DNA from: Ulva prolifera
Taxonomy: Eukaryota > Chlorophyta > Ulvophyceae > Ulvales > Ulvaceae
Assembly (NCBI GenBank): GCA_023078555.1
Contig: CM041201.1
Location: 6,207,172-6,271,171 of the forward strand
DNA length: 64,000 nt
Direction of reading: 5' to 3'
In this document: piece by piece, positions 10,430 to 21,676 of the stretch
Numbering within the stretch: position 1 is the first letter of the stretch
Layout: the number at the start of each line of letters is the position of its first letter
Position numbers and translations under genes: made by a program
Notes under the pieces: model-generated
What the model was told of the DNA's origin: nothing
What the model saw: only the letters and a program-made list of their open reading frames with translations
Database searches by the model: none

Positions 10430-13074
10430 ATGATTTGCTGCAGCAGCAGCGGCCGTGGGGGGTTGAGGTGTATGCATACCCTAGGGATGATAAGCTGCGG
10501 AAATTGTCAGCGCGGGTCTTGTTGCATACTGGGTTGGGGCAGGGCTAGGCCCCAACATGCAGAGAGTGCACAACGTGGATGCTCGCACGGGGTAGGGTCA
10601 TGGTGGTGCGCTAGATCATGTGCACCGCAGATTAGATGATCTTGGGGTGAGCTTTGGTGGTTACTTGTGTGGCAGCCGATCACTGGTTTGGCTTGGTGTA
10701 TTTGTTTGCTTTGCAATACAATGGCCGGGTATGTGTAACTAAACGGATCAGATGATCCATCACGTACGCAATTACGATGCGTCCGCCGTGGTGGACAAGA
10801 GGGAGCCTGCGGAGTTTGCGAACTCCTACATGGTTGCCTTTGAGAAGGATGATGATGGTGTCCGCGTGACTGACGATGACGGCCCTCCCTTTCTGGAGGA
10901 TGCCACACATGACGGGGGAGTGCTGCGCCGTCTGCGTGACCAGCTGCACACCCCTCCCCCCCCCCCGGTCATGGACGAGTGCGAGTGATGGACATGACCT
11001 TCCGGCATGACTCGTTGCCGGATGAGAATGTGTACTCTCCACGGTTTGGAGCGGGCCGATCCTCAACCAAGGAGGATGAGCCTGACGATATTGAGGTGGA
11101 GTCCGGATTCGAATTAGGGGGAGAGATCCGGGCTGCCCTCTCTGCCACAATTGGGGTTGATCTACCGGATGAGGCAAGAGCCATTCCAGCTGCTTTACCT
11201 CCCATTAAAATCAATCCTCTTGTACGCAGACGTCTTGTTCCACTGGCTGTGGATGTAGCTGCTGTGCATGAGAGTGCGAGCTCTGATCTTGCTAGTAGTG
11301 AAGCAGTTGTAGCTGCTATTGAGTCTCCAGGCTGCAATCAGGACACATCAGCCGCGGCTGACTGTGGAGTGTCCGGTGCAGGCCTATAGCATCAGCATGT
11401 GGAGTCTGGCGAGCAGCAGAGTGCTCAGCGTCATGGGTCGCGCAGAGCAGCTGCGGCTAGGAAGCAGAAGCCCTCTGACCCTGATCTGCCTTCTATGAAG
11501 GAAGGACTTGCGGGTCGGGACAGGGATGCTTGGATGCGTGCCATGCAAGAGGAGGTGGACGAACTGGGTGAGCACGGAACCTTCGGTTTGTGCTATCTGC
11601 CTGTGGGCAAACGGGCTATCTCGGGCAAAGTGGGTGTTCAAAATCAAGCGCGGGCCTGCGGGTGAGATTCAGCGTTACAAGGCACGTTATGTAGCTCATG
11701 GTTTTTCTCAGGTAGAAGGAATAGATTTCTGTGAGACATGGTCCCCTGTCCCCTGGTAGTTATGCGACACTGCGTGTGTTGCTGTCCATTGCTGCTCAGG
11801 AGGATTTGTAAACACATAGATATTCAGTGTACTTTTCTGAACGGTGACCTGGAGGAAGAGGTTTTCGTTGAACAGCCCCCGTACTTCACAGACGGGACAG
11901 CACGGGTATGGAAATTGCATGACTCTGTATGGCCTGAAGCAAGCCGGGCCTGAAGCAAGCTCGCGAGTGGCATAGAGCTTTAGTAATGGTCTTGGTCGAA
12001 TTGGGATTCGTGTGCGCACAAAGTGATCCTGGACTGTATGTCAGAAACACCGGTCAATGTTTTATCTTTTTGTGGGTGGACGACTTGCTCATTTTCAGTT
12101 GCTCTGCGGGGCTGCAAGAAATCATCAGTGCCATTCTCACGAAATTTGAAGGCAGATATCTAGGTGACTTGTCTTGGGCACTTGGCACTGACATCACGCG
12201 TGATCGAAAGGCCAAACCAATCACAATGACACAACGTACTAAAATCCAGAACCTGCTGGAAAAGTACAGCATGACTGACTGTCGGAAATCTCCCATTCCC
12301 TTAGTGCCACGGCAACAGCCAAGGAGTGTGAAAGAGCATTCTGAACTTGAGAAAGCTAGTGCTGCTGAGCATTCCAGGTTCATGAGTGCTGTAGAAAGCA
12401 TCCAGTATATTGCAGGAGTGACACGACCTGACCTGAGCTATGTGGCACATGCCCTGGCCTGGCGCATGCCTAGTAGTCTGAAGGAACATTGGTCTGCCGT
12501 GCAACATGTTCTGAGATACCTGCATTCCACAAAGAATTTAGGAATAAAATTTACAGGCTCTGAGGGACATGGGTGTTTGCTAGAAGCTCTCTCAGATGCA
12601 GACTGTGCGAATTCTGCAGATCTCAAATGTGTGTCTGGTATGATTGTTCGATTGTATGGGAAATGTGTTCTCTGGCGCTCAAAGAAGCAGAGTATAGTGG
12701 CTGGGGATACAACAGAGGCTGAAGTCATCGCAATGAGTGCAACAGCCAACGATTTGATGTGGATGAAGCAGTTGCTTCTGGATGTGAACTTGGTCCCTCA
12801 TAAGCCGACTCTGTGGGGTGACAACAAGAGTGCCAATATCTTGGCGGTGAATGCTGTGTCCACTGACAGATCCAAGCACATTCGTGTGCGGCACTTGCGA
12901 GTGCGGGAATATGTCGAGATGGATGAACTTAAGGTAGAATGGGTTGGCAGTGTTGACCAGTTAGCAGATGTGCTTACTAAGGTGCTGTCTGTCACAATGC
13001 ATGAGCCTGCGGGCTGCAGTGTGGTGACAGGTGCACTTATGCACGATCGATCCGCGGATCCAGTGCAGGGGTAA
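10430..13074 (+). pseudogene. Copia E1 linker, reverse transcriptase and RNase H (frameshifted)
   Basis: An acidic linker occupies 10740-11389 and ends in a stop. The reverse transcriptase starts near 11550 (LGEHGTFGLCYLPVGK) and changes frame at about 11640, 11750 and 11950. From 11986 to 13074 the frame is open. It contains FLWVDDLLIF, where most Copia enzymes have YVDD, and RNase H motifs including LWGDNKSAN. The frame then reads directly into the LTR because about 66 nt before the LTR, including the polypurine tract, are missing compared with E3. The element cannot be autonomous. Confidence 0.85.
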
Positions 13075-13559
13075 GCCGCCAGCGGGATTGCCCCGGTGTA
13101 GCGAGGGAAACCCTGCGAGGGTCTCCCGCCGTAACCTTGAGTATTCAGTGTGCATATAAGGATGTGCACGCTAAGATCTGCAACCATTCTCTCTACTGTT
13201 TCACGGTATTAGCATCTCCCCGTTTAGCGTTCCTCGGTTCTACCTCTGTGCGCAGCAGGTATGGAACGCTGGCTGTCCTGACATGACATGCATAAAGACC
13301 GCGCGTCTGACCTGCACGAATGAAGCAAATTCTGACATGGTATTGGTGAATGTAAGCGTTATGTCTGTTATGGCCATGTTCAGGAAGCCGTTGGCCAAAG
13401 TCTGTGCGCAGACACGGCAGGCATTTCACTGTTCTGCCGGCGCTCAGACCGCGGTCACAAGCGCAGGCATCATTAAGTGTCCTCGTAACATATTGTTGTT
13501 AGATACAATTCGAGACGCTTGTTTTTAATGATCAGCGCTGAGAAAAGTGAATGCGTTCG
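12990..13559 (+). repeat. 3' LTR of Copia E1
   Basis: It begins TGTCACAATGC and contains TGCATATAAG (TATA-like, 13151-13160) and GATCAGCGCTGAGAAAAG near its end. Similarity to the other LTR copies stops at about 13559, where minus-strand E2 reverse-transcriptase sequence starts. The last few bases of the LTR are probably missing. Confidence 0.75.
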
Positions 13560-15797
13560 TGTGCCGGGCCAGGGTATGTGCCACATAGCTCAGGTCAGGT
13601 CGTGTCACTCCTGCAATATACTGGATGCTTCCTACAGCACTCATGAACCTGGAATGCTCAGCAGCACTGGCTTTCTCCAGGTCAGGATGCTCTTTCGCAC
13701 TCCTTAGTTGTTGCCGCGGCACTAAGGGAGTGGGAGATTTGCGACAGTCAGACATACTGTACTTTTCAAGCAAGTTTCGAATTTGTTTCGTTGTGTCATG
13801 ACGATTGTTCTGGCCTTGCGATCACGCATGATCTCTGTGCCGAGTGCCCATGCAAATTCACCTAGATCTCTGCCCTCGAATTTCGTGAGAATAATGTCGA
13901 CAAGTTCTTGCAGTCCCGCAGAGCTGCTAAAAATGAACAAGTCATCGACCCACAAGAAAATGAAACAGCGACCAGATGTCCTGACATACAGTCCGGGATC
14001 GCTTTGGGCGCACACAAATCCCATCTCAGCTAAGACCTTGATTAAAGCTTTATGCCACTCGCGAGCAGCTTGCTTCAGGCCATACAAGGTTTTGTGCAAC
14101 CTCCATGCATGTGCTGTCCCGTCAATGAAGAACGGGGGCTGTTCAACGAACACTTCCTCCTCCAGCTCACCATTCAGAAAAGCACACTGAATATCTATGT
14201 GTCTAATCTCTAAGTCATCCTGAGCAGCAACTGACAGCAACACACGCAGTGTCGCGTAACTACCAATAGGGGACCAGGTCTCGAAGAAATCTATACCTTC
14301 TACCTGAGAAAAACCACGAGCTACATATCGTGCCTTATACCGCTGAACCTCACCAGCAGGCCCACGCTTGATCTTGAGCACCCATTTGCCCGAGATAGCC
14401 CGTTTGCCCGCAGGCAGATAGCACAACCCGAAGGTTCCGTGCTCACCCAGTGCATCTACTTCCTCCTGCATGGCACGCAGCCATGCATCCCTGTCAGCAC
14501 TCGCGAGTGCTTCCTTCAAAGAAGGCATGTCAGGGTCGGAGGGCTTCTGCTTCCTGGCGGCAGCTGCTCTGCGCGACCCTCGACGCTGAGCATTCAGCTG
14601 CTCACCAGACTCCACATGCTGAGGCTTCAGGCCTGCACAGGACACTCCACAGTCAGCCGCGGCTGATGTGTCCTGATCGCAAGCTGAAACATCAATAGCA
14701 GCTACAACTGTCTTACTACTAGCAATGTCAGAGCCCGCAGGCTCATGCATTTGTACAGCTGCTACATCCGCAGCCAATGGAACAAGGCGTCTGCGCACAA
14801 GAGGATTGATTTTGATGCGAGGTAAGGCAGCTGGAATGGCCCTCACCTCATCAGGCAAATCAACCCCGACTGCGGCTGAGGGGTCCGGATCCTCTCCCCC
14901 TAATTCGAACCCGGTCTCCACCTCATCTGGCTCATCCTACCAGAAGGGCCTCGGCGCCTCGGCTCCTCGCAGGGGCTGAGCAACTGCCCCCGCGCCAGAT
15001 GCTGAGGCCGCTGCCGAATTACTCCCGGAACGGACCCGCTGAGCCTCCAGATTCTGATGGGCCGCAGCCCGTTCATCGTCTGAGACGGTGTGGTCCATGC
15101 GCTGTTCATCATCGTCGTCATAGATGCCAGGACTGTCGTCGTCCTCATCCATGTCATCATCAGACGCACTGACAGACACTTGAACAGGGAACGCAGCTTC
15201 TACACCAGGGTCGTGCAACAGAGCATTGCGCGTGACAACATACTGCGCAGTGCGGGAGGGCATGGCGACAGGATGATGCACTTCGCCGCGCACACGAGGG
15301 AGGACAGGGACGTCAGGGTGAGCAGCAGCTCTGGATGTCGCACGCGTACGATGCAAAGCTGATCTGGCCATTTCCGGTGTGGCCCGAGAAGGGTCACGCC
15401 GGATTATCTCCGCAGAGGAGCCAGCTCCAAATCGCGGAGAGTACACAGCAGGACTAGGCTCAGGGTTGTCCTGCCGGAATGTCATTTCCATGACAGGAAC
15501 CCTACCATGACCAGGGGGGGTGTGAAGCTGGTCACGCAGGCGACGCAACACTCCCCCGTCATACGTGTGTTCTGCCGCGAAAGGAGAGACATCAGCGTCA
15601 GTCACACGCTCACCCTCATCGTCCCCCTCGAAGGCAACCGTATAGGAGTTCGCAAACTCCTCAGGCTCCCTCTTGTCCACAACGGCGGACGCATCGTACT
15701 TTCGTACGTGGCGGATCATCTGATCCGCAGTGCACATGACCTGGCGCACAACAAAAACCCTACCCCCAGGAACATCCTGGGCGTACACACGCTGCAT
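13560..15797 (-). pseudogene. Copia E2 linker and reverse transcriptase (3' truncated)
   Basis: The frame 14921-13722 (about 399 codons) holds most of the reverse transcriptase without interruption: AISGKWVLKIKRG, the palm region, and FLWVDDLFIF (codons at 13941-13952, again Trp in place of the usual Tyr of YVDD). The sequence shifts frame at about 13770-13725 and then continues as SRFMSAVGSIQYIAGVTRPD until it is cut off at about 13560. The upstream acidic linker (15797-14937) is separated from the enzyme by a stop near 14937. Confidence 0.8.
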
Positions 15798-15821
15798 GCT
15801 GGGGCGCAGCCCAGCCCCGAC

Positions 15822-16086
15822 TCAGTATGCAAGGACACCCCTTTGGGACAACTTCCGCAGCTTGTCATCCCTAGGGTATGCATACACCTCAACCCCCCAC
15901 GGACGCTGCTGCCGCAGCAGATCTTGGAACACCTCAACGGAGGTGTCTCTGAAAAAAGACATATAAGGAATGATATCTTTATCACAAGACCGCACTAAAA
16001 ACTCGTCTATCTCTGTCGTCGCAAGCAACTTGTACTTGCGTTTCTCCTCATCCCTCAACTTATCGCGCTCGGCCTTTTTCATGCGC
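15822..16086 (-). pseudogene. Copia E2 region between integrase and linker, downstream of the solo LTR
   Basis: The minus-strand frame carries KRMKKAERDKLRDEEKRKY and then a segment beginning IDEFLVRSCDKDIIPYM that matches E1 at 10340-10400. It is the continuation of the integrase C-terminal region. It is separated from the integrase only by the solo LTR insertion at 16092-16947. Confidence 0.75.
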
Positions 16087-16091
16087 TTTCC
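16087..16091. repeat. Target-site duplication TTTCC, left copy
   Basis: The five bases TTTCC directly precede the inserted solo LTR. The identical TTTCC follows it at 16948-16952. A 5-bp duplication is the standard footprint of LTR-retrotransposon integrase. Confidence 0.88.
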
Positions 16092-16947
16092 TGTAGAGGT
16101 CTCTGAGTCGCCGGGGCGGAACGGACCTACGGTGCTGCGCGAGGACAGCTGAATAAAATGGGCTAAACGCCGCAGCACGAAGGCTGTACAGGCAGACAGA
16201 AATAGAACAGACAGATGCGAAAAGAGGCAAGCAGTCAATACAATGTGATGCACGAATGGGTGGCGCCCCAACCAGATCACTGTAAAAACGTGCCTGGTCC
16301 CAGCAAGCGCTCGGTATAAATACCGATGGTGTGTGCGTCCAGGTCGATCCCCCTGTCAGAGCTGGCCTCGCCGGATCGCGCAGAGCGCAGACCCAAGATC
16401 CCGAGTAACTGCGGGAGAAAGTGAACATGTGGCCTTCGGAGCCTGAAGGCTGATCGCACACTGATTTCGTGTTCGATGTGGGTGCCGTGCCTGCTAACAG
16501 CGGGCATGCATGCGAAGCCCCAAGGCTGCCGCGTAACATGCGTGAGTTCGCAAATAAACATGGGAGGTCTGCATGCGACCCGGTCTGTAAGAAACCAGTC
16601 TAGCTTGGGTAGGACATGACCGCTAATGCGCTGTTCCGAGTAACCCGATATAATATAGTGCCAACTAAGCATGGCTGCGTAAGCTGGCCGAGTTGGTGCA
16701 CTCGTAGCCACGTCCAGTAAGGTGTCAGGCATACACGTATCATTGTGATTCGAGTGTACAGGACGCTGTACAGAAATTGCGTGCACATATGTGCATAATA
16801 ATAATTAACGTGGTATATAATGTATAAGTGGCGTTGTACAGACGCCAGTCCAAGTTACGAGGACACATGTTGTGGTCTGCGCTGCAGCCTTAGGTGTCTA
16901 TAGGTGTGCCGCGCCAGCATGCGCCCAGTGAGATGTATCTCACAACA
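16092..16947 (+). mobile_element. Solo LTR of retroelement family B, 856 bp
   Basis: The insertion starts TGTAGAGG and ends CACAACA, the TG...CA ends of an LTR, and is flanked by TTTCC on both sides. It interrupts the E2 coding region. Removing it together with one duplicate copy leaves the E2 reading frame intact across the site. Inside are a TATA-like CGGTATAAATACC (about 16313) and blocks shared with 5320-5390 and 5670-5708. No coding sequence is present, so this is a solo LTR left by recombination between the two LTRs of a full element. The insertion is younger than E2. Confidence 0.88.
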
Positions 16948-17825
16948 TTTCCCTTCCGCAGGCTTTTCTCAGCTTCGTCAACATCCGCAGACGCGTTGAC
17001 AGCATGCTGACCTTTCAGGCCCTTGAGGATGCTCGCCAGTTTGTCATGGTACAATGCCGAGGACGGCGTGAGATTGTGACCATGGACAACACTGGCGAGG
17101 CATTCGATCCACAGGAACAGAGGCAGGCCGCTCGCGAGCAGCACAGCACGGAGTGACTCAAAGGCCACTCTGATCCTCCTCTTGATCATACCGTTACAGC
17201 GATGAGCGGCTGTGGGGGTCAAGCGGTGAGTGATGCCACGACGCTGGAGGTAGAGTTTTAAGGCCGCGACCATAAACTCTCCCCCTTTGTCGGTGTGTAG
17301 GATGCGCACACCCGGTTCACCTGGCTTCACCACATTCACCCGAATGCGTTCAATAATATAAGAGATCATGGCCGCAGCCTCACTCTTCTTGCGCAGACCG
17401 ACCACGAAAGTATAACGGGTAAAGGCACACATCACAAACAAAACATATTTCACACCACCAATTCCTACTGGAGAGACGGGACCAGCTAAATCGGCGTGCA
17501 GTTGCTCACCAGGCCACTTGGCCTGGCCCATGAGCTCACGATCATTGGCAGAGAACTTGCCCGCAGGCACTTTGCCAATTCTGCAGCCGTGACACCGATT
17601 CCCCAGTGGCTCGGAATCGACATCCAAATTCAAATGACCATAAAATTCAGCGTTGGATTGCATGCGCTTGAGAACCCAATTCGACTGATGAAAAGACAAG
17701 TGCGCAAGAAAAGCAGGTTCCAGCAAGTATGCATCATGCGGGACCTCAGCTCCCCCAGCATTGGGTCGCTGAAGGTCAATGGCCACGACCGCCACATGAA
17801 GCCACTGCTGTTGATCCTCAAACAC
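16948..17825 (-). pseudogene. Copia E2 integrase with altered catalytic residue
   Basis: The minus-strand frame runs from the pre-integrase zinc finger (HQSNWVLKRMQSN, GNRCHGCRIG) through QLHADLAG and ILHTDKGGEF. At the place of the third catalytic acidic residue it reads NGMIKRRI, with Lys (codon at 17183-17181) where E1 has Glu (NRLIERRI). The DDE triad is thus incomplete in this copy. The C-terminal part is interrupted at 16948 by the solo LTR. Confidence 0.8.
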
Positions 17826-17862
17826 TGAGGTCGGACTGCTCTGGTTAGACCAGACTACCCCC

Positions 17863-19436
17863 CTATTGACCGACGAGAATTGGTTTGGTCTCTACTGCCA
17901 TTTTGAACGCAAAGACAGGGTGACCATCCACATCAAGTTCCTGATATTTGACGTCATCCTCTACGTCGGTAGCCATATCACCCAGACCAGGAACATACAA
18001 CACATTTCTACGCGTATCTAGGAACATCTGCTCATGTCTAAGACCCATTGTGCTGAGCAGGTTGTACGGACATTCAGGCGCATAGTAAACACCAGAGATT
18101 TCCACATCCAGCGGATGCTTGTTCCCATGTTTGTCCACATCAGTACCCAGGTTCACCTGAATGGTTCCCCTGCCCACGATAGAAAGCTGCCCTGGTCCCG
18201 CGAGATTGGCAACTTTCTGACACGGACCGTACTCAGTGAACATTTCACGATTTCCTACGATATGAATGCCCGAACCACTATCAATGATTATATTTAGGCA
18301 GAGACGCGTCACGAGTGGGGTACTTTTCAGGCATTTCTACGGCACAAACATCTTTGGCCGCAGCCTGTTTGCGTTCGCACGCAAATGTCCCTTCTTCTTG
18401 CAGAAGAAACAGGTCCTGGTCTCCTCGCGAGGAGCCTGGCCAGCCGCGAGAGCGGCGACCACAGGACCGTCACCACGTGGCTGCTTGCGCCAGCCGTGGC
18501 CTGCTTTGCCCGCGGGTGCCCCAGACCTAGCCTGCAGCCGTTGTTGCTTGAGCAAATCGGCATACTCAGTCAGACGTGAAATGATTACATGTGGGGAAGA
18601 ATGGAGAACCTCGCCGCGCACAGCGTTGAACTCCTCCCCCACTTCTAAAAGTTTCAAACGAAGCCATCGCTGGCCCACATCGGCACCTAGTGCCTCCAGT
18701 TGAGTGTAAACACTCATCACATCACCACAATATGTCGCAACATCTCTATTGTTTTGTGATAAAGAATTAAACCGACTCCACAGTCTGTGGATTTCGGCTT
18801 CGGTGCTAGGTCTGTACTTTACAGTCAGGTAAGACCATGCTTCACACAGGTGTGACATGCGATAGACAGTCGTCCTATCCGCGTCAGGCAAGACATCAGG
18901 ACCTGTGTCCTCGCCCTAGCATGAACACGCTGTTCGTCCGCGGACGGTGCGTGCTGCAACAGATGGTCTAACTCAAATTGGCCTAACCACAAAAAGACTT
19001 TCTGTTCGTACGCAACGAAACTTTCAGTCTTAAAATTCCATTCAGGGAGTTTTCCTTTAGTCAAATCAGGTTCGCTACGTCCCCGAGATGCACGCAGCGC
19101 CTCGGTCAACGTTTCGTGTGATATGAAAGACTCAGTGTGACCAGGATCGTTCACAACATGAGAGGAAAAAGGCACCTGTTGGCTGCTCTGCCCGGTGTGG
19201 GAAGAGGGTCGTGGCCGGACAATTCGTCCGCCCCGGAGCAACATACCCGCGGGATGTTCTCCGTCAGGGAGCTGCTGGTGAGCGTCCGTGTCGACGAGAG
19301 GCTGCTGGTCAGCATCGTCACGCCTCTCCTCGCGAGGAGAGTTGGCGTTGGAGTTGGCGTTGGAAAGAGACATCCTGCAGTAGGAACAGACGGTTGTTTG
19401 TTGCGCGCAGCAACTAACCGATGGGATTGCTCGCAA
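17863..19436 (-). pseudogene. Copia E2 gag and protease (frameshifted)
   Basis: Gag begins near 19436-19380 and runs with one frameshift at about 18890 to 18337, ending in the zinc-knuckle-like FFCKKKGHLRANA. The protease (18312-17863) carries IIIDSGSGIHIVGN and keeps the segment deleted in E1. A small deletion near 17865 throws the frame out before the integrase. The domain order matches E1. Confidence 0.8.
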
Positions 19437-19444
19437 GCAGACAG

Positions 19445-20029
19445 GTTGAGAAAAATAAGCGAACGCGTTCGCTTTTCTCAGCGCTGATCATTAAAACAAG
19501 CTTCTCGAATTGTGTCTAATAACAATATACTACGAGAAAGCCAAATGATGCCTGCGCTTATGACCGCGGTCTGAGCGCCGGCAGAACAGTGGAATGCCCG
19601 CCGTGTCTGCGCACAGACATTGGCCGACGGCTTCCTGAACAAGACCATAAACAGACATAGCGCTAACATTCACCGATACCATGTCAGAAATGCTACATCC
19701 TGTCAGGTCAGACGCGCAGTCTCAGTTCAGATCAGGTCAGGAGGCCAGTGTTCCATACCTGCTGCGCACAGAGGTAGAACCGAGGAACACTGTAAGAGGG
19801 AGATGCTAATACCGTGAAACAGTAAAGAGAATGGTTACAGATCTCAGTGTGCACAAGCTTATATGCACACTGAACACTCAAGGTTACGACGGGAAACCCT
19901 CACGGGATCTCTCTCACTACATCGAGACAATCTCAGCTGGCGGCTTACCCCTGCACTGGATCCGCGGATCGTCCGTGCATGGATGCACCTGTCACCACAC
20001 TGCTGCCCGCAGGCTCATGCATTGTGACA
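19445..20029 (-). repeat. 5' LTR of Copia E2
   Basis: Read on the minus strand it starts TGTCACAATGC at 20029 and ends near 19445 (TCTCAAC). It aligns with the LTRs of E1 and E3. It is longer than the E1 5' LTR because it keeps a segment around 19785-19810 that is missing there. Confidence 0.75.
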
Positions 20030-20074
20030 CCGCATGTGCACATGCCTTGGGCGCTACGAGGCACTTTCACAACA
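20030..20074 (+). repeat. 45-bp exact repeat, copy 2
   Basis: It is identical to 6349-6393. It sits with no gap between the E2 LTR end (20029) and the first base of the E3 Copia fragment (20075). Confidence 0.85.
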
Positions 20075-20582
20075 TTGCGAGTGCGGGAATATGTCCAGAT
20101 GGATGAACTTAAGGTAGAATGGGTTGGCATTGTTGACCTGTTGGCGGATGGGTTTACTAAAGTGTTGCCTGGACCTGCTTTACAAGAACTTCGTAATAAA
20201 CTCCAGCTATTGGAAACGAAGCAGGGTTTATGGGGGAGTGTCACAATGCATGAGCCTGCGGGCCGCAGTGTGGTGACAGGTGCACCCATGCACGGACGAT
20301 CCGCGGATCCAGTGCAGGGGTAAGCCGCCAGCTGAGATTGTCTCGATGTAGTGAGAGAGATCCCGTGAGGGTTTCATGTCGCAACCTTGAGTGTTCAGTG
20401 TGCATATAAGCTTGTGCACACTGAGATCTGTAACCATTATTCTGACTGTTTCACGGTACTAGTATCTCTCCCTAGCATTCCTCGGTTCAACCTCTGTGCG
20501 CAGCAGGTATGGAATGCTGGTTACCTGACTTGACCTGTGCATGACTGCACGTCTGACCTGCATAAAGGATAGCATTTCTGAT
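20075..20582 (+). mobile_element. Copia 3' fragment E3: RNase H tail, polypurine tract and truncated LTR
   Basis: From 20075 the frame encodes the end of Copia RNase H (LRVREYVQMDELKVEWVG, then ADGFTKVLPG and a short tail). A purine-rich TGGGGGAG (20231-20238), the expected polypurine tract, precedes the LTR that starts TGTCACAATGC at 20239. LTR similarity ends at about 20582, roughly 344 bp in. E3 shows what E1 has lost between RNase H and LTR. Confidence 0.82.
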
Positions 20583-21580
20583 AGCCCGGGCATGCGTGAC
20601 CACGATGTCCACGGCAGCCATCTCCTAGCGCGGCATGACCACGACAATGTCCCCGAGTTGATTCCGCTCCCCACCCGCACCCCAGGCAAGGGCACGGTAG
20701 AGCGTCTCCAGTGCAAACTGCAGTCCGGCGTAAGAGGCGACCAGGCGCAAGGCACGAGCTAGGTTATCATGGCGCATTTGGGTCCCCTTTGCCACATTCT
20801 TGCATACCATGGCATGGTCTGGTTCAGCAGTGAGCCCTGGTGAGCATTGGTGCATTTATCGTAACGAAGTATGTCATTTATGTGTCTCTGGGTGCCGTGT
20901 ACGTGCACTACGGCCCGTAGCATCGATCGTGTGGTGCGCTGCCCAGAATGACCTGAGTGCCTGACACGCAGATGTCGGTTAAACATATCTTCCGTATTCT
21001 CGGTCTGTATAGATATACTGCTATAATCCCGATATGTATATATACTGCTGCTAGGAATGCCTTGTCCCTTGAGCAAGCCAGCACACAATCACGTTTAGTT
21101 TCAATTGACGTGCTCAAGAAGGTAGCATGGATCACTTCAACACTGTTGAACACTGTAGAACAAGAATAAGTAAACGGGCTGCGAACAGGCTGTGAATCGG
21201 TGCTGCTAATAATGTCTCTTGGCCATCACACACATCGCCAGTCAATTCGGTGACTTTCATAGGCGTAAACTAATGTTTATGTAGATTCCAACGATGTTTT
21301 TATCTTGCTCTGCAACCATGTGAGCGAACTGCGATCAATTTTGGAAAGTGAGTAAGGCGTTGAATGTTGTTCCACTCTGAACCAAAACACTGGTCGATGT
21401 CTACACAGCGCCTATTGATGTGAAATGACAACTATGGACATCTGTAGGAACAACAAGAACAAGGGCTTTCCAAATATCTAATTACTTTTGTGATCCGAGT
21501 TTTCGTTGCTTCTGTATAATGGAAAACCTTGATTATAATGTTATTCTATGCTTTCATACACAGGTATAAGAATACATATC
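20583..21580. other. No confident gene
   Basis: A minus-strand frame at 20855-20625 contains MRHDNLARALRLVASYAG, faintly like the RHN motif downstream of some algal retroelement reverse transcriptases, but too short to call. The remainder shows no domain. Confidence 0.35.
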
Positions 21581-21630
21581 TCATTCATGACACTAGGCCG
21601 GGCACTCATTCATGACACTAGGCCGGGCAC
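21581..21630 (+). repeat. Exact 25-bp tandem duplication
   Basis: The unit TCATTCATGACACTAGGCCG plus GGCAC occurs twice in direct succession, at 21581-21605 and 21606-21630. Confidence 0.9.
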
Positions 21631-21676
21631 GAGCGTATACCACAGCCATGCCTCACGCGTAGGGTATATGTTTATG

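Larger units (their letters stand above)
7384..13559 (+). mobile_element. Copia-type LTR retrotransposon E1, decayed
   Basis: The order is LTR, gag, protease, integrase, reverse transcriptase, RNase H, LTR. Integrase ahead of reverse transcriptase is the Copia (Ty1) order. Both LTRs begin TGTCACAATGC (7384 and 12990). The coding region is broken by several frameshifts, a stop after the gag zinc-knuckle region, a deletion in the protease, and loss of the stretch between RNase H and the 3' LTR that E3 keeps. The two LTRs differ at many positions, so the insertion is old or the LTRs have exchanged. No matching 5-bp target duplication was found: the 3' LTR ends abruptly against E2 at about 13559. 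Confidence 0.85.
13560..20029 (-). mobile_element. Copia-type LTR retrotransposon E2, truncated and interrupted
   Basis: This is the same family as E1 in the opposite orientation. It runs from the 5' LTR (19445-20029) through gag, protease, integrase and reverse transcriptase to about 13560. RNase H and the 3' LTR are missing at the junction with E1. A solo LTR of another family (16092-16947) lies between the integrase and the linker. Several frameshifts and a lost integrase catalytic residue make it inactive, but the reverse transcriptase frame is longer and cleaner than in E1. Confidence 0.85.

Noticed and set aside
7384..13559. Dating E1 from its two LTRs
   Set aside because: The 3' LTR is truncated at a rearrangement junction and the element lacks a target duplication, so the two LTRs may not derive from one insertion.
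5330..16270. GGCGCC sites in family B LTRs as tRNA-Lys primer-binding sites
   Set aside because: In the bounded copy (16092-16947) the motif lies inside the LTR, well away from either end, whereas a primer site must directly follow the 5' LTR.
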